Source: Actinomycetes bacterium
GTDB taxonomy: Bacteria > Actinomycetota > Actinomycetes > S36-B12 > UBA10799
Length of the DNA: 17,405 nucleotides
Reading direction: 5' to 3'
Assembly (NCBI GenBank): GCA_029779995.1
Contig: JAKOZM010000251.1
Location: 1 to 17,405, forward strand
The notes beneath the pieces were generated by a model. That model did not search any database, was not told where the DNA came from, and saw nothing but the letters and a program-made list of their open reading frames with translations. Positions 1 to 6,729 of the stretch are shown in pieces; position 1 is the first letter of the stretch, and each line of letters opens with the position of its first letter. The translations under genes were made by a program, and so were the position numbers.

Positions 1-1137
1 AGCGACCTCGGGGTCGACGTGGATGGGGTTGACGACCCGCCCCTCCACAAGCGACTCCAACGCCCACACCAGGTGGGGCAAGTCAATCCGGTTCATCGTC
101 GAGCAATAGCAGACGTTCTTCTCCAAGAACGAAATCGACTGCTCCGGGAACATCTGGCCGAGCCTCTTGACCAGGTTGAGTTCGGTGCCGACGACCCACG
201 ATGTGCCGGCCGGCGCCGCTGCCACGGTCTTGATGATCTGCTCAGTCGAGCCGATGTGGTCAGCCATCTCGCAGACCTCGTAGCGGCATTCCGGATGCAC
301 GATGACCTTGACCCCGGGGATCTCGCGACGTGCGGTTTCGACGGCCTCCGTCGTGAACCGGCCGTGCACCGAGCAGTGACCCCGCCAGAGGATCATCCGC
401 GCATTCGTGAGTTGCTCCCGGGTCAAGCCACCCATCGGCCGGTGCGGGTCGTAGACGACGCAGTCGTCCAGTGACAGGCCCAACTCGCGGACGGCCGTGT
501 TGCGTCCGAGGTGCTGGTCGGGCAGGAAGAGGATCTTGCCGGTGCCCCCGACGCCGCCGGTCTGGTCGAAGGCCCACTCCAACGCGGTGCGGGCGTTCGA
601 TGACGTGCAGATCGTGCCCCCGTGGCGTCCGGTGAAGGCCTTGATCGCAGCGGAGGAGTTCATGTAACTCACCGGGATGGTCGACTCGGCCACACCGGCG
701 TCGATGAGGTCGTCCCAGCAGTCCTCGACCTGGGCAGCGGTGGCCATGTCGGCCATCGAGCAGCCGGCGGCGAGGTCGGGCAGGATCACCGTCTGGTCGG
801 CGCTGGTGAGGATGTCGGCCGACTCAGCCATGAAGTGCACACCGCAGAACACGATCCACGGTGCTTCGGGACGGGCTGCCGCCTGCTGGGCCAATTTGAA
901 GGAGTCGCCCGTCACGTCAGCGAAGGCGATGACCTCGTCGCGTTGGTAGTGATGTCCGAGCACGAAGACGCGGTCTCCCAGCGCAGCCTTGGCCGCTGTG
1001 GCGCGGGCCACCAGGTCGGGGTCGGACGGGGCCGGAAGATCGCCAGGGCACTCGACACCCCGCTCGGTGTGCAGGTCGCGGCCGGCGCCGAGAACCAGCA
1101 GGGGGAGCGAGGGACGGCCGGGGGTTGGTGTGTCCAT
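1..1137 (-). CDS. nadA: Quinolinate synthase NadA, 3' end beyond the window
   Basis: NadA condenses iminoaspartate with dihydroxyacetone phosphate to quinolinate in de novo NAD synthesis, using an oxygen-sensitive [4Fe-4S] cluster in the cytosol. I translated the minus strand by hand: an ATG at 1137 opens 379 codons that run off the left edge in frame, so the extreme C-terminus is missing. Visible family features are GHHYQ (residues 61-65), FCGVHFMAES with a candidate cluster cysteine at C98, SYMNSSA, CTSSNA, LPDQHLGRN, VHPECRYEVCE, and NVCYCSTMNR near the end. The residues before GHHYQ, about 60, are a variable N-terminal extension typical of actinobacterial NadA. The gene diverges from the transporter gene across 51 bp. 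A TACCCT hexamer on this strand (1155-1150) could be its -10 box, which would give a very short leader. Identity is secure; the exact start is less so, because no strong ribosome binding site is seen. Confidence 0.95.
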   Translation of the reverse strand, partial: MDTPTPGRPSLPLLVLGAGRDLHTERGVECPGDLPAPSDPDLVARATAAKAALGDRVFVLGHHYQRDEVIAFADVTGDSFKLAQQAAARPEAPWIVFCGVHFMAESADILTSADQTVILPDLAAGCSMADMATAAQVEDCWDDLIDAGVAESTIPVSYMNSSAAIKAFTGRHGGTICTSSNARTALEWAFDQTGGVGGTGKILFLPDQHLGRNTAVRELGLSLDDCVVYDPHRPMGGLTREQLTNARMILWRGHCSVHGRFTTEAVETARREIPGVKVIVHPECRYEVCEMADHIGSTEQIIKTVAAAPAGTSWVVGTELNLVKRLGQMFPEQSISFLEKNVCYCSTMNRIDLPHLVWALESLVEGRVVNPIHVDPEVA

Positions 1138-1188
1138 TGTCACGGGGCAAGGGTATGCCGGTCGGGCGCTGGTTCGTGCCAGGGGACA

Positions 1189-2787
1189 ATGAAGCACGTG
1201 CATGAAAGCTTGGCGCTGCTTGCGGCTCAACCCATCCTGCTCCTCGCGCTGCTCTTGGGAATCGGCTCGCTGCTCGGTTCCTTCCGGTACAAAGGCGTAC
1301 ATCTCGGGCCCGCGGCCGTCCTCTTCACCGCCATCGCGGTCTCCAGCCTTGGCACGGCATACGAGGTGAAACTCCAGATCCCCGAGGTCGTCGGCACGTT
1401 GGGTCTGGTCCTGTTCACCTACACGGTCGGCCTGCTCTCCGGCCCCAACTTCTTCGCCTCCCTCAAACGAGGGTGGATCGCCATGGTCGCCGTCATGGGT
1501 GCCTTCATCGCTGCGGCGATGGCGGCAGTGGGCATCGGCAAGTTGCTCGGCCTGCCGATGCCGGTCATCGCCGGGTCGTTCGCCGGCGCCCTCAACAACA
1601 CCCCCGCCCTCGCTGCAGCAGCGCAACGGTCGGGTGACACCTCCGGCCCCACCATCGGCTACTCGATCACCTATCTCTTCGGTGTCTTCGCCCTTCTCTT
1701 CGCTGCGCTCGTCGCGTTGCGCAAGGGGACACTGGAGGGCGGTCGGCCCGCGCCGTTGACCACCCTCACGGTCCGCGTCGATCGCGACGACATCGTGTGC
1801 TCCAGCGAACTCGTCGATGCCTACGACGGGTCGGTCGTCTTCTCCCGGATCCAGCACGGTGAGGAGAACCCCATCGAGGTGGCTGCTGAGCACACCCTCA
1901 TCCGCCGTGACGACCTGGTAACCGTGGTGGGACCGGCAGATGTCGTCGACGAGGTCGCCGAAGACCTGGGCCACAAGTCCTCGCACGCGCTCCAGAGCGC
2001 CCGCCATGACCTGGACTTTCGGCGGATCACCATTTCCCAGCCGCAATTGGCCGGGAGCACCATCGCCGAACTAGACCTCGACTCACGATTCGGGGCGGTG
2101 GCGACGCGAGTCCGTCGAGGGGATCTCGACATGGTGGCCCAGGACGATTTCGTCGTCCAGATGGGGGATCGGATTCGCGTCACCGCGCCCACCGAGCAGA
2201 TGGCGGCAGTCGGTCGCTACCTCGGCGACAGCGAGCGTGGCCTGTCCGACATCAACCCGATCGGGTTCGCCATCGGTCTCGCGCTGGGCGTGGCACTGGG
2301 CTTGGTCTACATTCCGCTTCCCGGCGGCGGTTTCACCCTGGGATCCGCGGCTGGAACGCTCCTGGTGGGCCTCGTGTTCGGCCGCCTGGTGCGCATCGGT
2401 CGGGTCGTCGTCTCGATGTCCAACTCGTCGGCGACCTCCCTGTCGACGTTCGGGATGATCACGTTCCTTGCGTATGCCGGGTCGCGGGCCGGGGAGCACT
2501 TCCTCGCCTCGGTCACGTCCGACCTTGGATGGAAGGTCTTCCTGCTCGGCGTCGTCATCACTGGCGCCGGGGCGGTGCTCGTCCTGGCCGCTGGCAAGTA
2601 TGTGGTCAAGACGTCGGGTTCCCAGCTGGCGGGCATCCTCGCGGGAGCTCAAACGCAGCCCGCCGTCCTCGCCTTCGCCAACGAGCGCAGTGGGTTCGAT
2701 GTCCGGGTGGGGCTGGGGTACGCCATGGTCTACCCGGCGGCGATGATCGCCAAGATCCTGCTGGCCCAGGTGATTGCCGGGCTGTGA
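1189..2787 (+). CDS. YidE/AspT-family membrane transporter with two RCK_C domains
   Basis: A 532-residue integral membrane protein of the aspartate:alanine exchanger (AspT/YidE/YbjL) superfamily. It has a hydrophobic block at residues 10-178, a soluble centre at about 185-370 resembling two TrkA_C/RCK_C regulatory domains (including DDLVTVVGPADVV and GDRIRVTAPTEQM), and a second hydrophobic block at about 385-532. The duplicated family signature is present in both halves: GALNNTPA at 133-140 and GAQTQPA at 486-492. The frame stays open upstream to 622, but that stretch lies antisense to nadA, so I chose the ATG at 1189, preceded by AGGGG. The substrate cannot be read from sequence; characterised relatives exchange aspartate and alanine, while many YidE proteins are orphans. 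The next gene starts 31 bp downstream on the same strand, so co-transcription is possible. Confidence 0.88.
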   Translation: MKHVHESLALLAAQPILLLALLLGIGSLLGSFRYKGVHLGPAAVLFTAIAVSSLGTAYEVKLQIPEVVGTLGLVLFTYTVGLLSGPNFFASLKRGWIAMVAVMGAFIAAAMAAVGIGKLLGLPMPVIAGSFAGALNNTPALAAAAQRSGDTSGPTIGYSITYLFGVFALLFAALVALRKGTLEGGRPAPLTTLTVRVDRDDIVCSSELVDAYDGSVVFSRIQHGEENPIEVAAEHTLIRRDDLVTVVGPADVVDEVAEDLGHKSSHALQSARHDLDFRRITISQPQLAGSTIAELDLDSRFGAVATRVRRGDLDMVAQDDFVVQMGDRIRVTAPTEQMAAVGRYLGDSERGLSDINPIGFAIGLALGVALGLVYIPLPGGGFTLGSAAGTLLVGLVFGRLVRIGRVVVSMSNSSATSLSTFGMITFLAYAGSRAGEHFLASVTSDLGWKVFLLGVVITGAGAVLVLAAGKYVVKTSGSQLAGILAGAQTQPAVLAFANERSGFDVRVGLGYAMVYPAAMIAKILLAQVIAGL

Positions 2788-2818
2788 CGGGTGCTGATTG
2801 CCCTGCGACGATAGGTCG

Positions 2819-3922
2819 ATGCGTGTCCTTGTCGTGGCTGAGCCAACCGCTGCCCTCGGCGCCCGTGCGGTCGGTGAGTCGGTAGCGGCAGGTTGGCAGC
2901 AGTCTGCGCCCTGGGATGCCGTGCAGGTGGTCCACCAGTGGACTGCCGAGCCGGGTTTCCTCACGACGTTGGCTGACGTCGTCGACGGTGTGACCCATGT
3001 CGTCACGACCACAGACCCCTTGGGCCGGGCCACGCCCGCGCGGATCCATCTGGCGGATGGCAGGGGTGGGCGGACGGCATACCTGGATGCGGGAGATGCG
3101 CTGGGCGGGCACCTGGTCGCGCCTTCGGATCGCGACCCGATCGCCGCTTCGAGTGCCGGCGTCGGGCATCTGGTTGCCGAGGCGGTGAGGCTCGGGGCGA
3201 CGCGTGTCGTGGTCGGTGTCGGAGATTCGCTGGCGACCGATGGTGGCGTGGGGCTGCTGGCCGCGCTGGCCGGGCGCCCCGAGTCACGGCATACCGAGGC
3301 GGGTGCCGATCTCGTCGCGGACGCTCGATCTCGTCTTGCGACAACGAAATTGGTGCTGTGGACCGACGACGTCACCCCGCTGCTCGGCCTGAGCGGGACG
3401 AGTGCGACCTGGGCTGCCGAGCGGGGTGCTGACCCGGCTACGGGGCAACAGCTGGAGAACCGGATGGGCGGATGGGTCGATGCCGTGCGCCGTGGATCGC
3501 CCGAGCCGGTGGATCTGTTAACCGGGAAGCCGGTTCGTAGCGATCGGGCTCCCGGCGCCGGTGCCGGAGGCGGGGTCGGCTATGGCCTCTTGCTGATGGG
3601 GGCACGCTACGAGAGCGCTGTCGCAGCGTCGGGACGGTTGGCCGGGTTGCCGTCGGCGGTCGCGCGTGCGGACCTGGTCGTGGCTGCGTCGCTGCGGGTG
3701 GACTGGGCCGCGATGTCCGGCTCTGTGGTCGCTCACGCAGCGCACCAAGCCGCCGAATATGCCGTGCCGGCCATCGCCATCTCGCCGGTGGTCCAGGTGG
3801 GCCGTCGCGAGTTGATGGCGATGGGGCTGAGCGGGGGCTATCAGCTGGTCAGCTCCGATGCTCAGGGGTGGCGTGATCGGGCGGCTGCGGTTGCGGTCAC
3901 CTGGTCGCGTCGGCCGACGTGA
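2819..3922 (+). CDS. Glycerate kinase-like protein with degenerate motifs
   Basis: A 367-residue protein of the glycerate kinase (GlxK/GarK, PF02595) fold. The best match is GVGDSLATDGGVGLL (residues 133-147), the counterpart of the family's GIGGSATNDGGAGML loop. Further family-like pieces are TDPLGRATPARIHLADG (65-81), WTDDVTPLLGLSG (181-193) and a GAGAGGGVGYGL loop (247-257). Two signatures are eroded. The N-terminal PDSFKGSLSA-type motif reads AEPTAALGARA, and the TGEGxxDxQTxxGK-type motif reads VAASLRVDWAAMSGS (288-302), without its glycines and lysine. True glycerate 2-kinase activity is therefore doubtful. A homologue lies near the ErpA-like gene in mycobacteria (Rv2205c, from memory), so the protein seems conserved in this neighbourhood. 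I prefer the ATG at 2819; a TTG at 2798 would add seven residues. Confidence 0.75.
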   Translation: MRVLVVAEPTAALGARAVGESVAAGWQQSAPWDAVQVVHQWTAEPGFLTTLADVVDGVTHVVTTTDPLGRATPARIHLADGRGGRTAYLDAGDALGGHLVAPSDRDPIAASSAGVGHLVAEAVRLGATRVVVGVGDSLATDGGVGLLAALAGRPESRHTEAGADLVADARSRLATTKLVLWTDDVTPLLGLSGTSATWAAERGADPATGQQLENRMGGWVDAVRRGSPEPVDLLTGKPVRSDRAPGAGAGGGVGYGLLLMGARYESAVAASGRLAGLPSAVARADLVVAASLRVDWAAMSGSVVAHAAHQAAEYAVPAIAISPVVQVGRRELMAMGLSGGYQLVSSDAQGWRDRAAAVAVTWSRRPT

Positions 3923-4020
3923 GTGAGGCCTGTGGATAACTCGGGGGGCGGGGGCGGATCTCGTGCCAGGGTCAGCATCACCTGACGTCCAGCGATGCCT
4001 GGCGGGACGCGGATGGCGGT

Positions 4021-4051
4021 TTGACGAGACGCCGTGGGGTAGGCCTACCCT
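4021..4051 (+). promoter_or_regulatory. Predicted erpA promoter with overlapping palindromic operator
   Basis: TTGACG (4021-4026) and TACCCT (4046-4051) are plausible -35 and -10 elements with a 19-nt spacer. The -10 overlaps the perfect 14-bp palindrome GGGTAGGCCTACCC (4037-4050), an obvious candidate operator. Transcription would start near 4058, leaving a leader of roughly 126 nt before the erpA ATG at 4186. The palindrome vaguely recalls iron-responsive DtxR/IdeR half-sites (TAGG...CCTA) but has an even-length centre, so it is not a good match to that 19-bp box. The regulator is unknown. Confidence 0.5.
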
Positions 4052-4068
4052 GGCACCTCGGCATCGTC

Positions 4069-4092
4069 AGCTCGGAAGCTCGGCAGCTCGGC
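4069..4092 (+). repeat. Three tandem 8-nt units (AGCTCGGN) in the erpA leader
   Basis: AGCTCGGA, AGCTCGGC and AGCTCGGC follow one another without gaps at 4069-4076, 4077-4084 and 4085-4092. A looser copy, ACCTCGGC, sits at 4055-4062. All lie between the predicted erpA transcription start and the gene. The units could be a protein-binding array, an RNA element or simple slippage; nothing in the sequence decides between these. Confidence 0.6.
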
Positions 4093-4185
4093 CATGGCGC
4101 GGCGAGCCCAGGAACAAACCCGGGAGGGTGCAGTGTTGCCTCCTTCGAAGCCCCACCCAGCGACCGTCGTCACGAAGGAATCTCG

Positions 4186-4563
4186 ATGAGCCTGCAGGAC
4201 CAGACCGTCACCGCGACCGAAGCGCAGACTGCTTCCGCCCACGGCGTGGTGCTGACCGATGTTGCAGCATCCAAGGTGAAGAGCCTGCTCGCCCAGGAAG
4301 GTCGTGACGACCTGCGCCTGCGCGTCGGCGTGCAGCCGGGCGGGTGCTCCGGCCTCATCTACCAGCTCTACTTCGACGAGCGCAGCCTGGACGGCGACGC
4401 AGTCCGCGACTTCGACGGCGTCGAGGTCGTCGTCGACCGGATGAGCGTTCCCTACCTCGACGGGGCCACCATCGACTTCTCCGACACCATCGAGAAGCAG
4501 GGCTTCACCATCGACAACCCCAACGCTGGGAGTTCATGCGCCTGCGGTGACAGCTTCACCTGA
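4186..4563 (+). CDS. erpA: A-type iron-sulfur cluster carrier (ErpA/HesB/IscA family)
   Basis: A 125-residue A-type carrier that receives Fe-S clusters from a scaffold and passes them to apoproteins in the cytosol. The three ligand cysteines are in the usual places: C54 in GGCSGLIYQLYF, and C118 and C120 in the terminal SSCACGDSF. The body (VVLTDVAASKVKSLL, LRLRVGVQPGGCSG, IDFSDTIEKQGFTIDNPNA) is typical. The ATG at 4186 is preceded at 6 nt by AAGGA (4175-4179). The frame stays open upstream to 4021, but that stretch looks like a leader and has no family similarity. Likely clients nearby are the Rieske protein QcrA and NadA, which is inference from position. The gene appears monocistronic: it has its own predicted promoter and is followed by a strong hairpin. 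A-type carrier identity is secure; ErpA versus IscA naming is not. Confidence 0.93.
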   Translation: MSLQDQTVTATEAQTASAHGVVLTDVAASKVKSLLAQEGRDDLRLRVGVQPGGCSGLIYQLYFDERSLDGDAVRDFDGVEVVVDRMSVPYLDGATIDFSDTIEKQGFTIDNPNAGSSCACGDSFT

Positions 4564-4639
4564 TCGGGCCTGCTGATCGACCCGCTGGGTCCTCAGCACA
4601 TCGCTTGGTGGCGGGTGCATTCGCCCGGCTCCACGGAGC

Positions 4640-4676
4640 ACGAACGCCGCAAGACCCACGGTCTTGCGGCGTTCGT
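4640..4676 (+). terminator. Perfect 16-bp hairpin after erpA
   Basis: ACGAACGCCGCAAGAC (4640-4655) pairs without mismatch with GTCTTGCGGCGTTCGT (4661-4676) around a 5-nt loop, CCACG. It lies 76 nt after the erpA stop. No T-run follows, as is common for actinobacterial terminators. It separates erpA from adoK. Confidence 0.8.
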
Positions 4677-4730
4677 CATGCATGAGCGGTCCGCCCCGGG
4701 TCACGGACCGGCGCCCAGGTACCCGTGCAC

Positions 4731-4745
4731 TAGCGTTGCGACCCA
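4731..4745 (+). promoter_or_regulatory. Predicted -10 box for a leaderless adoK transcript
   Basis: TAGCGT (4731-4736) fits the actinobacterial TANNNT -10 consensus and ends 8 nt before the adoK ATG at 4745. Transcription would then begin at or next to the A of the start codon. No Shine-Dalgarno sequence precedes the ATG (the bases are TGCGACCC), which supports a leaderless message. No convincing -35 is visible. Confidence 0.4.
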
Positions 4746-5731
4746 TGCAGGTCGCCGTCACAGGATCCATCGCCACCGACCATCTGATGACCTTCGCGGG
4801 TCGATTCGCCGACTCACTCGTTGTCGAGCAACTGGACAAGATCTCGTTGTCCTTCCTCGTGGAGTCACTGCAGATCCGTCGCGGGGGCTGCGCGGCCAAC
4901 ATCGCCTTCGGCATGGCCAACCTCGGCCAAGCGCCTGTCCTGGTGGGTGCCGTGGGGGCCGACTTCGAGGACTACCGCTCGTGGCTGCAGCGCCACGGTG
5001 TCGACTGTGATTCCATTCATACCTCGGAGACGGAACACACCGCCCGGTTCGTGTGCACCACGGACGTCGACATGGCTCAGATCGCCACCTTCTACTCGGG
5101 AGCGATGGCAGAGGCCCGCGAGATCGAACTGCAGCCCATCGCCGATCGGGTGGGGGGACTCGACCTCGTCCTCGTCGGTCCCAACGACCCCGTTGCGATG
5201 ACACGGCATACCGAGGAATGCCGCACGCGGTCCATTCCGTTCGCTGCCGATCCGTCCCAGCAGCTGGCCCGGGTCGAGGGAGACGCCATCCGAGCACTCA
5301 TCGACGGTGCGGCCTACCTGTTCACCAATGAATACGAGTCGCACATGATCACCCAGAAGGCTGGGTGGAGCGAGAGCGACATCGCCGCCCACGTGGGCGT
5401 CCAGATCACAACCCAGGGCAAGGACGGCGCGACGATCCGGCAGAAGGGTCACGACCCCATCCACGTGGGCGTCATCCCCGGCGTCGATCCACTCGATCCC
5501 ACCGGCGTCGGCGACGCATTCCGCAGTGGCTTCCTCACCGGGTTGGCGGCCGGTCTGCCGCATCAGCGGTGTGCCGAGCTGGGATCGGCCCTCGCCGCCT
5601 ACGTCATCGAGACCGTCGGCACTCAGGAGTACGTCCTCACCCAGAGCAGTCTGCTGGACCGGCTCGCCCAGGCTTACGGTGAGAACAGCGCGGCAGACAT
5701 CGGCGACAGAGTCCGCTGCCCACGCCCCTAG
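4745..5731 (+). CDS. adoK: Adenosine kinase AdoK (PfkB/ribokinase family)
   Basis: A 328-residue PfkB-family kinase that phosphorylates adenosine to AMP in cytosolic purine salvage. It resembles, from memory, M. tuberculosis adenosine kinase (Rv2202c, 324 aa) in its N-terminus (VTGSIATDHLM, then KISLSFLVESL), in RRGGCAANIAFG (glycine pair at 47-48), in the run TEHTARFVCTTDVDMAQIA, and in AADPSQQLAR. The C-terminal PfkB signature DPTGVGDAFRSGFLTG carries the catalytic base at D257, the same position as in the mycobacterial enzyme as I recall it. I chose the ATG at 4745 because the upstream in-frame codons overlap the erpA terminator. The aat gene starts 25 bp downstream and is probably co-transcribed. 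Bacterial adenosine kinases of this type are more like ribokinases than like eukaryotic ADK, so other nucleosides or sugars may also be used. Confidence 0.92.
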   Translation: MQVAVTGSIATDHLMTFAGRFADSLVVEQLDKISLSFLVESLQIRRGGCAANIAFGMANLGQAPVLVGAVGADFEDYRSWLQRHGVDCDSIHTSETEHTARFVCTTDVDMAQIATFYSGAMAEAREIELQPIADRVGGLDLVLVGPNDPVAMTRHTEECRTRSIPFAADPSQQLARVEGDAIRALIDGAAYLFTNEYESHMITQKAGWSESDIAAHVGVQITTQGKDGATIRQKGHDPIHVGVIPGVDPLDPTGVGDAFRSGFLTGLAAGLPHQRCAELGSALAAYVIETVGTQEYVLTQSSLLDRLAQAYGENSAADIGDRVRCPRP

Positions 5732-5756
5732 GTCACATCCGAACGGACGGAGGAGT

Positions 5757-6431
5757 ATGCCGCGCCACCCCGGCCCGTCCGGCTACGCCTTCCAGGTGGC
5801 GAACGCCGAGCCGGGCGAGGATCTCATCGGTGTCGGCGCCGACCTGCAGCCCGCGACGCTCATCGCGGCATACCGCAGTGGTGCCTTCCCGATGGGGTTG
5901 GGCCGCGGCGGGCGCAATCCGATGGGGTGGTGGTCGCCGGATCCGCGGGGCATCATCCGTCCGGCGGAGATGCACGTCAGCCGATCCTTGCGTCGCTCGA
6001 TGCGGCACTTCGACGTGACGATCGATGTCGCGTTCGATCAGGTCATGCTCGGTTGCGCCGATCCAGCCCGCACCGGCCGATGGATCACACCGGCAATCCT
6101 GCGCGCCTACCGCGAGCTGCACCGGCTGGGCTGGGCCCACTCCATCGAGGTGTGGCAGGAGTCTCGCCTCGTCGGTGGGCTCTACGGCATCGCGATCGGC
6201 GGGCTCTTCGCGGGAGAGTCCATGTTTCATCGAGCGACCGACGCCTCCAAGGCGGCTCTCGTCACGCTCGCTGAAATCCTTGTCGCAGAAGGAGATTCGC
6301 GTCGGGTTATCGACGTGCAATGGGTGACGCCACACCTGGCCTCGCTCGGGGCCGTTGAGGTCACCCGGGAGACGTATCTCACCTTGCTCACAGCCGCGCT
6401 CGAAGCGCCCCTGCCGGCGCGCTGGAGTTAG
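5757..6431 (+). CDS. aat: Leucyl/phenylalanyl-tRNA-protein transferase Aat
   Basis: A 224-residue enzyme that transfers Leu or Phe from aminoacyl-tRNA to proteins with N-terminal Arg or Lys, marking them for ClpS/ClpAP-type degradation. Family hallmarks in order are LIGVGADLQPATLIAAYRSG and AFPMG (about 24-47), WWSPDPRGII, GRWITPAILRAYRELHRLGWAHSIEVW, LVGGLYGIAIGGLFAGESMF followed by HRATDASKAAL, and DVQWVTPHLASLGAVEV near the end. The length is close to that of other members. The ATG at 5757 follows GGAGGAG (5749-5755), a strong but closely spaced ribosome binding site. The stop lies in a short tandem repeat (GCTGGAGTT at 6421-6429 and 6431-6439). It converges on the TusA-like gene with 16 bp between stops and no clear hairpin. 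Confidence 0.93.
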   Translation: MPRHPGPSGYAFQVANAEPGEDLIGVGADLQPATLIAAYRSGAFPMGLGRGGRNPMGWWSPDPRGIIRPAEMHVSRSLRRSMRHFDVTIDVAFDQVMLGCADPARTGRWITPAILRAYRELHRLGWAHSIEVWQESRLVGGLYGIAIGGLFAGESMFHRATDASKAALVTLAEILVAEGDSRRVIDVQWVTPHLASLGAVEVTRETYLTLLTAALEAPLPARWS

Positions 6432-6447
6432 CTGGAGTTGGCCCGGG

Positions 6448-6729
6448 TCAGCCCTGCGCCGGGCGACGGACCAGGTATGCCGTCCACGTCGCCTCCTGCG
6501 CCACCTCGACGAGCTCGAATCCACGCATCCGCACCAGCGCCGGCACGTCGACCCGTGCGGCCGGATCAGTCGCGAGGAGCCGGACGAGCGTGCCAGCGGG
6601 TTCTTCAGACAAGGTGCGTGCCAGCCGGAGTACGGGGATGGGGCAGCGCAATCCCCGCGCATCGACGAGAACCTCGGTGCCAGGCCCAGGTCCCGGGCGA
6701 GAGTCGGAAGGGTGGTCGGCGGCGGTCAT
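6448..6729 (-). CDS. TusA-family sulfur carrier protein
   Basis: A 93-residue TusA/SirA/YeeD-type domain, a cytosolic carrier that accepts persulfide sulfur on a conserved cysteine. The signature DARGLRCPIPVLRLAR places that cysteine at C29, inside the expected CPxP motif. The rest (GTLVRLLATDPAARVDVPALVRMRGFELVEV) follows the beta-alpha-beta-alpha-beta-beta pattern of the family. Residues 1-17 are a proline-rich, probably disordered leader. The ATG at 6729 overlaps the stop of the upstream desulfurase-like gene as ATGA, so the two should be translationally coupled and made in similar amounts. The natural inference is that the partner hands sulfur to C29. The protein contains no lysine, like its partner. 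Its final acceptor (thiolated tRNA, molybdopterin or other) cannot be read from the window. Confidence 0.9.
   Translation of the reverse strand: MTAADHPSDSRPGPGPGTEVLVDARGLRCPIPVLRLARTLSEEPAGTLVRLLATDPAARVDVPALVRMRGFELVEVAQEATWTAYLVRRPAQG

Noticed and set aside
622..1188. Upstream in-frame extension of the transporter gene
   Set aside because: It runs antisense to nadA and has no similarity to the transporter family. The ATG at 1189 starts directly before the first membrane segment.
2083..3375. 430-codon minus-strand frame across the transporter and glycerate-kinase-like genes
   Set aside because: Spans two genes on the other strand, is rich in Ser, Arg and Pro and has no domain; a compositional artefact.
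3971..3986. GTCAG/CTGAC inverted repeat after the glycerate-kinase-like gene
   Set aside because: Five base pairs with a 6-nt loop; expected by chance and not enough for a terminator or operator call.
4037..4050. Palindrome as a classical DtxR/IdeR iron box
   Set aside because: The iron box is a 19-bp site with an odd centre and AT-rich flanks (TTAGG...CCTAA). This site is even-centred and GC-flanked, so I keep it as an unassigned operator.
6441..6464. GCCCGG...CCGGGC inverted repeat as a terminator between aat and the TusA-like gene
   Set aside because: Only 6 bp of stem with a 12-nt loop, and it lies mostly inside the TusA-like coding region; too weak to call.
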